A stretch of DNA of 64,000 nt from an uncultured Lachnospiraceae bacterium (GTDB lineage Bacteria; Bacillota; Clostridia; Lachnospirales; Lachnospiraceae), in NCBI GenBank assembly GCA_947577185.1, contig CANPUE010000013.1:1-64000 (forward strand). The letters run 5' to 3'. Shown here piece after piece: positions 1 to 7,305 of the stretch. The notes under the pieces were generated by a model that worked only from the letters and a program-made list of their open reading frames with translations, made no database searches and was not told the DNA's origin. The stretch's first letter is position 1, and every line of letters starts with the position of its first letter. A program made the translations under genes and the position numbers.

Positions 1-37
1 TAGAATATATGGAGAATACAGAATTGAGAGGTCAGCT

Positions 38-511
38 ATGGACGTAACGATACGAGAAATGCAAAAACAAGAATATCCGTTACTGGATAATTTTCTATAT
101 GAAGCAATTTTTGTTCCAGAGGGTATCGAATCTCCACCTAAAACCATTATTACATCTCCCGAATTACAGGTTTATGTGGCGCATTTCGGGGAATCAAAAG
201 ATGATTGGGGATTAGTAGCAGAGGTTGACGGCAAGATTGTCGGTGCCGTTTGGGTTCGTATTATGAACGATTACGGGCATATAGATGATGAAACGCCCTC
301 TTTGGCAATTTCCCTTTATAAAAAATACCGGGGTTTTGGCATTGGAACAGCCATGATGAAAGAAATCCTTGCCTTGCTTAAATCACATGGGTATAAACAC
401 GTTTCTCTTTCCGTTCAAAAAGCCAATTATGCGGCAAAGATGTATCTAAAGATTGGCTTTGAGATTGTAAGGGAAAGTGAAGAAGAATACATTATGATTT
501 GCCATCTATAA
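38..511 (+). CDS. GNAT-family N-acetyltransferase
   Basis: A 157-residue protein of normal length for a stand-alone GNAT enzyme, which moves an acetyl group from acetyl-CoA to an amine on an unknown acceptor. The acetyl-CoA binding motif A is visible at about residues 98-112 (RGFGIGTAMMKEIL), and the motif B part KANYAAKMYLKIGFEIV follows near the C-terminus. A GAGAGG-type ribosome site lies just before the ATG. It is the first of three same-strand genes in an AT-rich block that ends at the 3' end of guaA, and its neighbour is a mobile-element type regulator, so it is probably accessory cargo. The substrate cannot be inferred. The family call is secure; the role is not. Confidence 0.85.
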   Translation: MDVTIREMQKQEYPLLDNFLYEAIFVPEGIESPPKTIITSPELQVYVAHFGESKDDWGLVAEVDGKIVGAVWVRIMNDYGHIDDETPSLAISLYKKYRGFGIGTAMMKEILALLKSHGYKHVSLSVQKANYAAKMYLKIGFEIVRESEEEYIMICHL

Positions 512-533
512 ATCAAAGAAAGGATATGACAAT

Positions 534-1100
534 ATGGTATTAGGAGAACAGATAAAGAGAATACGCACATTCCGGGGCTTGACACAGCGTGAATTGGGCT
601 TGAAATTGGGATATGAGGAACGCAATGCTGATGTTCGTATCGCACAGTATGAATCCGGCTATCGTGTTCCCAAAAACAACACTTTAATGGAAATGGCAAA
701 GATACTGAATGTCAATTATATCCATTTTATTGGTGTTACTCCCGGTTGTGCCGAAGATATTATGCTTACACTCCTTTGGCTTGATGAAGATGACCGCAGC
801 ACAATCCATTTATTTCAGCTTGTCCGTAATCCCGGCAAAACCAATCATTCCGATGATAAATCAGTGCGTTACTATGACAATGATGATTGGCCTGCTCATC
901 CACCAGTAGGTATGTGGTTAGAGTATGGATTAGTCAATGATTTCATGCGTGAGTGGTGTCTGCGAAAAGAGCAATTGAAAAATGGGGAAATTTCCGAGAA
1001 CGAGTATTTTGAGTGGAAAATCAACTGGCCTGCTACAAGTAGTAGTGTTGATGAAAAAGGGAATGACAAGAAAAATAATAGTTATCAATGGAGAGTGTAA
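534..1100 (+). CDS. XRE-family helix-turn-helix regulator, mobile-element type
   Basis: A 188-residue DNA-binding protein. Residues 4-62 form a Cro/CI-type helix-turn-helix (LGEQIKRIRTFRGLTQRELG, then IAQYESGYRVP). The C-terminal part carries the tail LKNGEISENEYFEWKINWP. As I recall, that tail resembles XRE regulators borne by Firmicutes integrative conjugative elements. The start has the ribosome site AAAGGATATG. It lies 22 bp after the acetyltransferase and 39 bp before the large ATPase, so the three may share a transcript. It probably controls the surrounding island. The DNA-binding class is clear; the ICE assignment is from memory of the family and from context. Confidence 0.85.
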   Translation: MVLGEQIKRIRTFRGLTQRELGLKLGYEERNADVRIAQYESGYRVPKNNTLMEMAKILNVNYIHFIGVTPGCAEDIMLTLLWLDEDDRSTIHLFQLVRNPGKTNHSDDKSVRYYDNDDWPAHPPVGMWLEYGLVNDFMREWCLRKEQLKNGEISENEYFEWKINWPATSSSVDEKGNDKKNNSYQWRV

Positions 1101-1139
1101 TCCAAATAAAATAACCTCATAAGATAAGGAGAAATAAAA

Positions 1140-3209
1140 ATGTCAAATATGAATTTATTAGCTTGTAGAAACAATATTGAAGAAGCTTTTAAGTCATTAA
1201 TTCAAAGCGGTAGACCAGATATTCGAGATGAAGAAAACAATGATTTGATACCTCAACTTTATGTCGATTTATTTGAAAACAACTATATATTACGGCAAGC
1301 TTTAGATGAAAATCATGTAATATTCAAAGGCAGAAAAGGTACTGGAAAATCCACCGTTTTTCTTCAAGCAGAAAATATATTAAAGCAAAATAAAAATAAG
1401 TTGTCCGTATATATAAACTTACAATCATGTTATGAAGAGATACGGGTCTCAAATATAGACACTCAAGAGGAATTGACACGTTATAATATTTATTACAATT
1501 TCTTCAATGAAATTTTAACAACTATTAAAAAGAACATATCAAAAATTATTCCCGACAAAAAACTGGATAAATTATTTGAGGAAATTCACGACGGAGAATA
1601 TATTGACGCCGATTTTTTACGAAATATGCAGGTAACAACAAATGCTGAAAATTCTAATAGTGTATCACTTAATTACAGCAAAACTAAAGAATCACCCTCT
1701 GAATTACATGCTTCGTTGACTAAAGATAAAAAAATCCAGTCTGAAACCAAGCATGAAAGTAGAGAGATTAGAATACTCTCAATAAATAAAATACTTACTA
1801 AACTGAAAGAGATTTTATCTAAGCACCGTATAAATAAAGTGTACCTATTTTTAGATGATTTTAGCGAATTAAACTTTAATCACCAAAAATTAGTTATTGA
1901 TTCTCTGATTTCACCAATTATTACATCCTATAATGATATGTTTGTAATTAAATTAGCAGCATATCCATACAGGATTTATTTGGGTAACATTGATTCATCA
2001 AAAATCATTCCACATTCATTAGATTTCTACGATGTATTTGAAAAAACTTCAACCAATTATGCCAAAGTAGAAGATTCGGCTATAAATTATGTTAAACGAA
2101 CATTAGAAAAGAGAATAACTGTATATACACATAACCAAATTCAACTAAATGAATTATTTGATACTGATAAAAATAAATTAGACGAATATTTTAAAACACT
2201 ATTTTTTGCCTCTGCTGGAATTCCTCGGTGTTTGGGATATGTCTTAACATATTGCTTTTTAGGTTCAATAAATCAAGGCGAGCCAATAACTATATCCAAT
2301 ATAAATAATGCCACCAAAAAATATTATACTGATAATATTTTGCCAGACTTTTTTAATGATGTACGATTCAAACAGTCTTTTTATGATGACAAAAAGATAT
2401 TGAACCAATTAGCCCAGAAAAATTTAATGGAACAACTTATAAATATATCAAAAAAGTTTAAGCGTATCCAAATAGAAAACTACAGCAAGAAAGAGAATAT
2501 CAAGCAAATTTACTCAGACACTCTAAAAAAGTATAAAATCAGTACCACATATTGGCTTCCTTCATCGCACTTTTTTGTTGATAAAGACATAGAAAGTATT
2601 CTTCACACTCTTGAGTTATACTTCATTGTTAATAAATTTAATGAAGGGAGCAGCCGAAAACCTGGGAAAAAAATATCTTATTTTGGATTAAATTATGGTC
2701 TCTGTCTAGAAAACAATATAGATTATGGGAAACCCGAATTTCGTCGTTCCTACGATTATTGGCGACAAGATGAATTTGATTATACAGATATAATTCCACA
2801 AATACTTAGCAACGTTGAACTCCCTATTTGTCAAAACTGTGGATACGAATATAAAGACGATTTAGAATATGAAATGGTCAAAAAATTTAATCGTTGCTTG
2901 AAATGTGGTGAAGAAGGAACTGTCCATGCAGTAAATAACTTTGAAGAACTTTTTAAAGAAAAAATCGAAAACTGGAAAAAAATTAGTTTGCCGGATTTAT
3001 ACATTAATATTCTAAGGATATTATACAATAATCGCCCCAATAAATTATCTGCACATGAAATTGCATTAGAAATTGATAAACACCATCTTGCAATCACAAA
3101 TGCAATGAAGAAACTTAAGCCATTAGGATATGTTTCTTACGACACTACTGATAAACGCTATTATTGTATAGAAGAAATAGCCATTTCTAAATTTTTTACT
3201 ACCAATTAA
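1140..3209 (+). CDS. Uncharacterised P-loop ATPase with zinc ribbon and winged helix
   Basis: A 689-residue AAA/ORC-CDC6-like ATPase of unknown function. The Walker A motif GRKGTGKST sits at residues 64-72, the Walker B motif VYLFLDD at 234-240, and a probable sensor strand VIKLAAYPYR follows. Near residues 563-590 two CxxC pairs (CQNC and CLKC) suggest a zinc ribbon. Residues about 615-680 look like a winged helix (LSAHEIALEIDKHHLAITNA). Codons are much more AT-rich than in the guaA side of the window, which suggests recent transfer. The ribosome site is AAGGAG. It is the last gene before the guaA 3' end. It resembles large single-protein ATPases found on islands, so a defence or element-maintenance role is possible, but this is inference only. 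Confidence 0.7.
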   Translation: MSNMNLLACRNNIEEAFKSLIQSGRPDIRDEENNDLIPQLYVDLFENNYILRQALDENHVIFKGRKGTGKSTVFLQAENILKQNKNKLSVYINLQSCYEEIRVSNIDTQEELTRYNIYYNFFNEILTTIKKNISKIIPDKKLDKLFEEIHDGEYIDADFLRNMQVTTNAENSNSVSLNYSKTKESPSELHASLTKDKKIQSETKHESREIRILSINKILTKLKEILSKHRINKVYLFLDDFSELNFNHQKLVIDSLISPIITSYNDMFVIKLAAYPYRIYLGNIDSSKIIPHSLDFYDVFEKTSTNYAKVEDSAINYVKRTLEKRITVYTHNQIQLNELFDTDKNKLDEYFKTLFFASAGIPRCLGYVLTYCFLGSINQGEPITISNINNATKKYYTDNILPDFFNDVRFKQSFYDDKKILNQLAQKNLMEQLINISKKFKRIQIENYSKKENIKQIYSDTLKKYKISTTYWLPSSHFFVDKDIESILHTLELYFIVNKFNEGSSRKPGKKISYFGLNYGLCLENNIDYGKPEFRRSYDYWRQDEFDYTDIIPQILSNVELPICQNCGYEYKDDLEYEMVKKFNRCLKCGEEGTVHAVNNFEELFKEKIENWKKISLPDLYINILRILYNNRPNKLSAHEIALEIDKHHLAITNAMKKLKPLGYVSYDTTDKRYYCIEEIAISKFFTTN

Positions 3210-3221
3210 AATTGTTAATAT

Positions 3222-3240
3222 AGGTATCAAAAAGGTATCA
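3222..3240. repeat. Direct repeat AGGTATCA x2, candidate island-end site
   Basis: Two perfect copies of AGGTATCA lie at 3222-3229 and 3233-3240, with an 11-bp period. They sit between the AT-rich cargo gene and the 3' end of guaA. Short direct repeats like this occur near the ends of integrated elements as recombinase arm or core sites. No integrase gene is seen in the window, so this is a suggestion only. Confidence 0.35.
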
Positions 3241-3254
3241 CGCCCCACACCAAA

Positions 3255-3290
3255 AGCCGGAAAGTCCTCTGTTTATGCGGCTTCCCGGCT
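3255..3290 (-). terminator. Hairpin downstream of guaA
   Basis: Arms AGCCGGAAAG (3255-3264) and CTTCCCGGCT (3281-3290) pair with one mismatch. On the minus strand the stem is followed by TTTT, then GG, so it is a modest intrinsic terminator for guaA. It may also stop read-through from the island genes. Confidence 0.55.
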
Positions 3291-3299
3291 CTCTGTTTA

Positions 3300-4592
3300 C
3301 TATTCGAACTCAATCGTAGCCGGCGGCTTTGGACTCATATCATAACAAACCCTGTTTACATTCCCAACCTCCGACAAAATCCTTCCGGTAATCTTCTCCA
3401 GCACATCCCAATCCACCTTCTCGATCGATGCTGTCATCGCATCTATCGTGTTGATCGCACGGATGATCACCATATACTCAAATACTCTTGCATTATTTTT
3501 CATCCCTACGGATTTAAAATCCGGAACCACTGTAAAGTACTGCCATACCTTTTTGTCCAAACCAGCTTTGGCAAACTCCTCGCGCAGGATCGCATCAGAC
3601 TCACGAACCGCTTCCAGTCTGTCTCTGGTGATCGCTCCAAGGCATCTCACACCGAGTCCCGGTCCCGGGAACGGCTGTCTGTACACCATATCATGGGGCA
3701 GGCCCAGCTCCACACCGCAGGCGCGCACTTCGTCCTTGAAAAGCTGTTTCAACGGCTCTACCAGTTCGAACTTCAAATCTTCCGGCAGACCGCCTACATT
3801 GTGATGGGATTTTACCATCTTTGCAGTTTTCGTACCGCTCTCGATGATATCGGGATAGATGGTTCCCTGACCAAGGAAATCGATTCCCTCCAGTTTTCTT
3901 GCTTCCTCTTCAAAAACGCGAATAAATTCCCCGCCGATGATCTTGCGTTTCTGCTCCGGATCTGCCACATTCTCAAGCTTACCCAGAAACCGCTCGGAAG
4001 CATCCACATAGATCAGATTGGCATGAAGTTCATCGCGGAAGACTTTTACCACACTCTCGGACTCATTTTTACGCATCAGACCATGGTTTACATGCACGCA
4101 CACCAGCTGTTGTCCGATCGCCCTGATTAACATCGCCGCCACCACGGAAGAATCAACGCCGCCGGACAATGCCAAAAGTACTTTCCTGTCACCTACCTGC
4201 TGCCTGATCAGCTCCACCTGATCTTCAATGAAGTTTTTCATGTTCCAGTTTGCTTCGGCCCCGCACTCTTCAAAAACGAATTTTCTGAGTGTTTCCTGAT
4301 CGGGCAGATCGCTTAACTGTGTCCCACACTTTGACTGCGGATAGTCTATGGATAACATCGGGATTCCCATATCGTAAAGTTCCGGTCTGACTTCCACTGC
4401 CTGTCCGTCAACAACTCGGTTTTCTCCTCCATTGAGCAATATACCTTTTACATTTTTTAATGCCCTCAATTCTTCCGGGCTGATATCATGGGGGTGTATC
4501 TCACTGTACACACCCAGCTCACGGATCGCGCGGGCAGCAACAGTATTTTTCGTACTGCCCAGATCCAAAATTACGATCAAATCTTGTTTCAT
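3300..4592 (-). CDS. guaA: GMP synthase with degenerate glutaminase domain
   Basis: GMP synthase converts XMP to GMP using ATP and ammonia, normally released from glutamine by an N-terminal class I amidotransferase domain. The ATP pyrophosphatase part is intact: P-loop SGGVDSS at residues 143-149, and the dimerisation domain ends with the usual KPPATIE signature. The N-terminal domain starts normally, but at residues 79-85 the expected nucleophile motif (LGICYG in typical enzymes) reads MLSIDYP. The sequence then passes almost directly to QETLRKFVFEECG, so the Cys nucleophile and the His-Glu pair are missing. The protein has 430 residues against the usual 510-525. The frame is open throughout, so this is not a frameshift. 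It probably uses free ammonia. Confidence 0.9.
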   Translation of the reverse strand: MKQDLIVILDLGSTKNTVAARAIRELGVYSEIHPHDISPEELRALKNVKGILLNGGENRVVDGQAVEVRPELYDMGIPMLSIDYPQSKCGTQLSDLPDQETLRKFVFEECGAEANWNMKNFIEDQVELIRQQVGDRKVLLALSGGVDSSVVAAMLIRAIGQQLVCVHVNHGLMRKNESESVVKVFRDELHANLIYVDASERFLGKLENVADPEQKRKIIGGEFIRVFEEEARKLEGIDFLGQGTIYPDIIESGTKTAKMVKSHHNVGGLPEDLKFELVEPLKQLFKDEVRACGVELGLPHDMVYRQPFPGPGLGVRCLGAITRDRLEAVRESDAILREEFAKAGLDKKVWQYFTVVPDFKSVGMKNNARVFEYMVIIRAINTIDAMTASIEKVDWDVLEKITGRILSEVGNVNRVCYDMSPKPPATIEFE

Positions 4593-4661
4593 TGGAATGT
4601 CCTCCTTCGTCTTGTCAATTCAATCTCGCTTCTACTGCAAACAAGAATACTGCTGCCTTTT

Positions 4662-4691
4662 ATTATATAGTAATATTTCCCCTAAAAGCAA
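4662..4691 (-). promoter_or_regulatory. Sigma-A promoter of guaA
   Basis: On the minus strand, -35 TTGCTT (4686-4691) and -10 TATAAT (4662-4667) are separated by 18 bp and lie about 70 bp upstream of the guaA ATG. The guaA ribosome site AGGAGG lies at about 4601. I saw no purine riboswitch in the short leader. Confidence 0.65.
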
Positions 4692-4721
4692 TGGATTTAC
4701 CTCAAAATACTCAGGAACGTT

Positions 4722-4870
4722 AATAGCTTGTTACTGTTCACTCCGTTCCAGTAACAGGTAAAAATCCATGCAAAATTTACTTCGCAAATGGATTTTTACT
4801 TGCAATAGATACGTTTTCGTACGGACTTAGCAATAAATGCTAAGTCCTGTGTGAACAGTAACAATAGCTT
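4722..4870. mobile_element. MITE-like element, 133 bp, with 8-bp target duplication
   Basis: The element proper is 4730-4862. Its ends are perfect 11-bp inverted repeats, GTTACTGTTCA and TGAACAGTAAC. Identical 8-bp AATAGCTT flanks it at 4722-4729 and 4863-4870, the expected footprint of transposition. It holds no ORF. Inside are two strong hairpins: a 12-bp stem (4758-4769 with 4788-4799) and a 10-bp stem (4823-4832 with 4838-4847). The left end can also pair with CAGTAAC at 4749-4755. It sits just upstream of the guaA promoter. The parent transposase family is not identified; an 8-bp duplication fits several IS families. Confidence 0.75.
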
Positions 4871-4900
4871 CCTCTTTACTTCAGACCCACCTGAATCTTT

Positions 4901-5038
4901 CTATGCAGCGTTATCATCAATCGGCGTATCCAGTGCTCTGGACTGTTGCCAGGGTGTTTCCTTCCGTTTGCAAGACCTTTCTTCCTTTCCCGCCGTGTGA
5001 CGGATATCATTCATTTCTTCCATAAGTAATTGTCTCAT
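4901..5038 (-). CDS. Small ORF, possible Spo0E-like phosphatase remnant
   Basis: A 45-codon ORF from ATG to TAG lies in the 540-bp gap between the chemoreceptor and guaA. Its product begins MRQLLMEEMNDIR and ends SRALDTPIDDNAA. Spo0E-family aspartyl phosphatases carry an N-terminal helix and then SQxLDxLI. Here LL to SRALD spans 29 residues, the same distance as in Bacillus YnzD as I recall it. It lacks an evident ribosome binding site, and the motif is degenerate (SR for SQ, TPI for xLI), so it may be a decayed gene or chance. The rest of the 4593-5134 gap holds only the guaA promoter, the MITE and the chemoreceptor terminator. Confidence 0.25.
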   Translation of the reverse strand: MRQLLMEEMNDIRHTAGKEERSCKRKETPWQQSRALDTPIDDNAA

Positions 5039-5089
5039 TCGAATGATACTTTGCGCTTTTTCCCAAACAAATATGCAAGTTTTTCAGTA

Positions 5090-5116
5090 AAAAACCTCCC
5101 ATTACGAGAGGTTTTT
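5090..5116 (-). terminator. Terminator of the chemoreceptor gene
   Basis: Arms AAAAACCTC (5090-5098) and GAGGTTTTT (5108-5116) form a 9-bp stem with a T-rich 3' side on the minus strand, 19 bp after the chemoreceptor stop codon. Confidence 0.8.
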
Positions 5117-5134
5117 AGATTCTTTCTGTCTGAC

Positions 5135-7117
5135 TTACCCTGCATTTGTCGGTGCAAGTGTAAATTGACTTACCAGTTGTTTTAAGCTGGCTGCCTCAGC
5201 CGAAAGCTGCTCGCTCGCGGCAGCGCCTTCTTCAGCGGTCGCGCTGTTGCTCTGTACGACAACCGATATCTGGTTGATTCCCTCTGAAACCTGCCAGACC
5301 GCATCTGACTGTTCATTCGATACCGTAGCAATGTTGTCAATAGAGTCGACCACGGACTGAATGCTGCCAACAACGCCAAATAAAATATCCGCCGTATTTT
5401 TTGCAATTTCCGTGCCCATATGTACCGCGTCCGTAGAATTTGCTATGAGCTGAGACGTATTCTGTGCTGCCTCCGCTGATTTTCCGGCCAGGCTGCGCAC
5501 TTCCTCTGCAACCACTGCAAATCCTTTTCCGGCGCTGCCTGCTCTCGCTGCTTCCACCGCGGCATTTAGCGCCAGAATATTGGTCTGAAAGGCAATGTCA
5601 TCTATCGTCTTTAATATCTTTTCAATCTCATTGGAACTGGACTGAATCCGATCCATGGCTTCTACGAGGTTCTGCATTTTCTGATTACACAAAGAAACTT
5701 CACTGCCGGTCTGATGCGTCTGTTTACGCAGATCCAACGCACCGCTTGCCGTACTTTTGGCCTGATCGGAAATCTCACTGATACGCGCCGCAAGTTCCTG
5801 TACGGAACTGGCCTGTTCCGCCGTTCCCTGGCTGAGTGTCTGGGCGCTTGCAGACAGCTGATTGCTCGCCATGGATACTTCCCCTGCTGAGTGGTTAACC
5901 TGCCTCATGGCGTTACTCAGTTCGCCTTTCATATTGCGCATGGATAACAGGATATCACGGAAACTGCCCACGTACACATCTTCATGTTCGGTATGAACAT
6001 CCAGATTCTGATTGGCCATTTCATTTAACAGATAACGGATATCTCCGATCACGGTACTCAGCCCTTCCACCAAAGAAGCCGTCGATTTTGCAAGCATACC
6101 TGTTTCATCCCTGCTCGTTATCTGCGGCATCGGTGTTTCCAAATCGCCTTCTACAAGCAGTTTCATGCGCGCTGCGCAGGCCTTCATCGGTTTGCTGATG
6201 CTGACAGCCAGCACCAGGGCCACGATAACAGAAAGCACGATTGAGATCAGGATCACCACGATATTAATAACCATAGCGTCACGTGTAGATTCCAGATAAT
6301 TCAACTGCGGCGCCGTCACCGCAAGACTCCAGCCGTCGGTATCCGCTACAGGCGCATAGGCGGCGAACATTTTGTGCCCTTCGCTCATATACTCTCCAAA
6401 CCCGTTTTTTCCCTGACGCATTTCGGTATGAATCGCTGCAAGCTGCGCCAGCGCCGGATCGCTTTGTGCTTCAGTTTCTATATTCTGAACCGTAATCGTT
6501 TCCAGGGTAATATCAGCGATCGTATCGCCTGCTTTGTTGATCATATAGGCTCTGCTGTTTTCTCCAATCTGAATGGCGGATACAATATCATTCAAAAAAG
6601 TCTCTTTCGGCACAAAATACACAACGCCGACTATAGAATCGCCATAAACGCCGTTCTGATATAAAGGCGCTGCAACCATAATGGACAATTCTCCTGTAAT
6701 CTTACTGATCAGCGGTTCTGATACAAAAATCTTTCCCTTCATAGCCTGCTGTACATATTCACGGTCGGAATAATCTTTTCCGTCAAAAATACTGATGCCA
6801 TCAGATCCGATTACGTTTCCCCGCTGGAAGTCATGCATAGAAGCACGTTCATCAACAATTGTTTTTTTCTCCTCTAACGACACCGCCGGGTCAGACAGCT
6901 GCGGAATGCAGCCCGCATCCATGACAGCGTTTTTGTAAGCCAGCAATTCCTGTTCCACACGCCCTGCCGCAAGAAGCGCTGTCTCTCCCATCATCTGCTC
7001 CACCGTAGCCACAGTACTGTAATAATTGGGTATGATACTGGAAATACCAGATGCAACCAGTCCCCCCAAAACAGTCAAAATAAGACATAAAGTGATCTTA
7101 GTTCTTATACTTTTCAT
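5135..7117 (-). CDS. Methyl-accepting chemotaxis protein
   Basis: A 660-residue membrane chemoreceptor that senses an external ligand and controls CheA through CheW. A first membrane helix lies at about residues 8-30, followed by an extracellular dCache-like sensor of about 250 residues containing [19 protein letters not shown] second membrane helix (about 283-310) leads into a HAMP domain. The C-terminal signalling domain has the conserved hairpin tip [18 protein letters not shown]. The ribosome site AGGGGGAAA precedes the ATG. It is monocistronic between a terminator and the next gene's terminator. The ligand is unknown; it lies beside a sugar-use locus, but that does not prove a sugar ligand. 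Confidence 0.95.
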   Translation of the reverse strand: MKSIRTKITLCLILTVLGGLVASGISSIIPNYYSTVATVEQMMGETALLAAGRVEQELLAYKNAVMDAGCIPQLSDPAVSLEEKKTIVDERASMHDFQRGNVIGSDGISIFDGKDYSDREYVQQAMKGKIFVSEPLISKITGELSIMVAAPLYQNGVYGDSIVGVVYFVPKETFLNDIVSAIQIGENSRAYMINKAGDTIADITLETITVQNIETEAQSDPALAQLAAIHTEMRQGKNGFGEYMSEGHKMFAAYAPVADTDGWSLAVTAPQLNYLESTRDAMVINIVVILISIVLSVIVALVLAVSISKPMKACAARMKLLVEGDLETPMPQITSRDETGMLAKSTASLVEGLSTVIGDIRYLLNEMANQNLDVHTEHEDVYVGSFRDILLSMRNMKGELSNAMRQVNHSAGEVSMASNQLSASAQTLSQGTAEQASSVQELAARISEISDQAKSTASGALDLRKQTHQTGSEVSLCNQKMQNLVEAMDRIQSSSNEIEKILKTIDDIAFQTNILALNAAVEAARAGSAGKGFAVVAEEVRSLAGKSAEAAQNTSQLIANSTDAVHMGTEIAKNTADILFGVVGSIQSVVDSIDNIATVSNEQSDAVWQVSEGINQISVVVQSNSATAEEGAAASEQLSAEAASLKQLVSQFTLAPTNAG

Positions 7118-7138
7118 TTTGCTTTCCCCCTGTTGATA

Positions 7139-7167
7139 ATTATAATTTTTCTAAAATCTTCTGTCTC
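7139..7167 (-). promoter_or_regulatory. Candidate promoter of the chemoreceptor
   Basis: The minus strand has -10 TATAAT (7139-7144) and a weak -35 GAGACA (7162-7167) with a 17-bp spacer, just upstream of the ribosome site. No sigma-D (flagellar) pattern was seen. Confidence 0.4.
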
Positions 7168-7220
7168 TGGTAATATGATATCTTTTTATGGCTATCCAGT
7201 CAACTGCAAAGAATAAGAAA

Positions 7221-7258
7221 AAAGGATAACAATGGAAATATATTCCCTGCTATCCTTT
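7221..7258 (-). terminator. Terminator of the glycosidase operon
   Basis: AAAGGATA (7221-7228) pairs with TATCCTTT (7251-7258). On the minus strand the stem runs into ATCCTTTTTTC, giving a U-tract about 50 bp after the alpha-mannosidase stop codon. Confidence 0.7.
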
Positions 7259-7305
7259 CATCATGTTCCTGTCACAAGTCTGATTCAGTTGTCTTTCGCG
7301 TTACT

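Noticed and set aside
3300-4592. Frameshift as the cause of the short GuaA
   Set aside because: The frame is continuous, and both parts on each side of the gap are in register with the family.
4593-4721. Purine riboswitch upstream of guaA
   Set aside because: The leader from the predicted promoter is short and lacks the conserved purine-aptamer loops.
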